DNA of 54,660 bases from Lachnospiraceae bacterium. Its GTDB lineage: Bacteria > Bacillota > Clostridia > Lachnospirales > Lachnospiraceae. The number at the start of each line of letters is the position of its first letter. Position 1 is the stretch's first letter. Made by a program: the position numbers and the translations under genes. Below, piece by piece: positions 54,014 to 54,660 of the stretch. The notes under the pieces are model-generated. The model worked only from the letters and a program-made list of their open reading frames with translations, was not told where the DNA came from and made no database searches. Location: contig JAGAMG010000046.1 in NCBI GenBank assembly GCA_017624835.1, positions 109,152-163,811 of the forward strand. Direction: 5' to 3'.

Positions 54014-54660
54014 ATGGCAGTAAGAGTAGCAATTAATGGTTTCGGCCGTATTGGTCGTCTGGCATTCAGACAGATGTTTGATGCAGAAGGATATGAGGTA
54101 GTAGCAATCAACGATTTAACAAGTCCTGAGATGCTTGCTCATTTATTAAAATATGATACAGCACAGGGTAAGTACAAATATGCTGATACCGTAGAAGCTG
54201 GTGAGGATTCCATCACTGTTAACGGTAAGAAGATTACTATCTACGCTAAGGCTAATGCAGCTGAGCTTCCTTGGGGAGAATTAGATGTAGATGTAGTATT
54301 AGAGTGTACCGGTTTCTATACCTCTAAGGATAAGGCTTCTGCACACATCACCGCAGGTGCTAAGAAAGTTGTTATCTCTGCTCCCGCAGGTAACGATCTT
54401 CCTACCATCGTATACAATGTTAACCACACAACCTTGAAGCCTGAAGATACCGTTATCTCCGCAGCTTCTTGTACCACAAACTGCTTAGCTCCTATGGCTA
54501 AGGCATTAAATGATTGCAGACCTATCATGAGCGGTATCATGACCACTGTACATGCTTATACCGGTGACCAGATGATTCTTGACGGTCCTCAGAGAAAGGG
54601 TGACAAGAGACGTGCTCGTGCAGGTGCACAGAACATCGTTCCCAACTCCACAGGTGCTGC
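54014..54660 (+). CDS. gap: Glyceraldehyde-3-phosphate dehydrogenase, 5' part, cut by the window end
   Basis: The first 215 codons show the NAD-binding [13 protein letters not shown] at the N terminus and the catalytic Cys in [12 protein letters not shown] (about residue 155). The ribosome binding site AGGAGG is 7-8 nt upstream. Codon use becomes markedly optimised here (many ACC, ATC, GGT, CTT), as expected for a highly expressed glycolytic gene. The C-terminal third lies outside the window. Confidence 0.96.
   Translation, partial: MAVRVAINGFGRIGRLAFRQMFDAEGYEVVAINDLTSPEMLAHLLKYDTAQGKYKYADTVEAGEDSITVNGKKITIYAKANAAELPWGELDVDVVLECTGFYTSKDKASAHITAGAKKVVISAPAGNDLPTIVYNVNHTTLKPEDTVISAASCTTNCLAPMAKALNDCRPIMSGIMTTVHAYTGDQMILDGPQRKGDKRRARAGAQNIVPNSTGA

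Overview
The window reads as a chromosomal segment of a low-GC, endospore-forming Clostridia, most like a Lachnospiraceae (an inference from gene content and order). The supporting features are a division and cell-wall (dcw) cluster with two class B penicillin-binding proteins, spoIIGA-sigE, sigG, a YlmC/YmxH-type protein, a SpoVB-type flippase, MurE with the meso-diaminopimelate motif DNPR, and strong AGGAGG-type ribosome binding sites. Nearly all genes are on the + strand. The exceptions are an XRE regulator, sigG, the spoVB-type gene and a PHP phosphoesterase. I saw no rRNA, tRNA or CRISPR array.

Layout. 1-805: the end of one uncharacterised gene and a second overlapping one. 829-6881: recJ, a long imperfect palindrome, murE and priA. 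6951-15374: a housekeeping run of def, fmt, a membrane zinc peptidase, rsmB, rlmN, a PP2C phosphatase, a PASTA kinase and rsgA, followed by ychF. 16799-29978: the dcw cluster mraZ, rsmH, ftsL-like, two PBPs, mraY, murD, ftsW, murA, ftsQ/divIB and ftsZ. murE is detached and no murG, murC, murB or ftsA is present. 30145-33630: a J-domain-like protein with HPE instead of HPD, beside an Hsp70. 33817-35374: spoIIGA and sigE behind a promoter with the architecture known for Spo0A-driven spoIIG.

35462-43369 is the accessory part. It sits between sigE and the sigG/ymxH/nrdR group, which is normally close by, and sigG itself is inverted. It carries a small conserved hypothetical gene, a VanZ-like gene, a divergent XRE regulator, a one-module nonribosomal peptide synthetase ending in a reductase (C-A-T-R), its phosphopantetheinyl transferase, a Rpn/PD-(D/E)XK nuclease, a small antitoxin-like gene and a structured remnant. 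The synthetase promoter is flanked by two identical 15-bp dyads, probably the operators of the divergent regulator. The part of the adenylation domain that sets substrate choice is strikingly AT-rich (about 20-25% GC against 45-50% either side), which suggests a subdomain swap. This is the best candidate for an undescribed system: a regulated, single-module pathway likely releasing an N-acyl amino aldehyde or alcohol.

44265-54660: ymxH, nrdR, the spoVB-type flippase, the sulfur-transfer set nifS-type desulfurase/iscU-type scaffold/mnmA with an HD-GYP gene inserted, an unknown gene, cardiolipin synthase, a convergent PHP phosphoesterase and the start of gap (cut by the window end). Further control signals visible by eye include four 10-bp-spaced MraZ boxes, a sigmaG-type promoter before sigG, a hairpin that buries the ribosome binding site of the second PBP, three 14-bp direct repeats before the desulfurase, and several sigmaA promoters and terminators.
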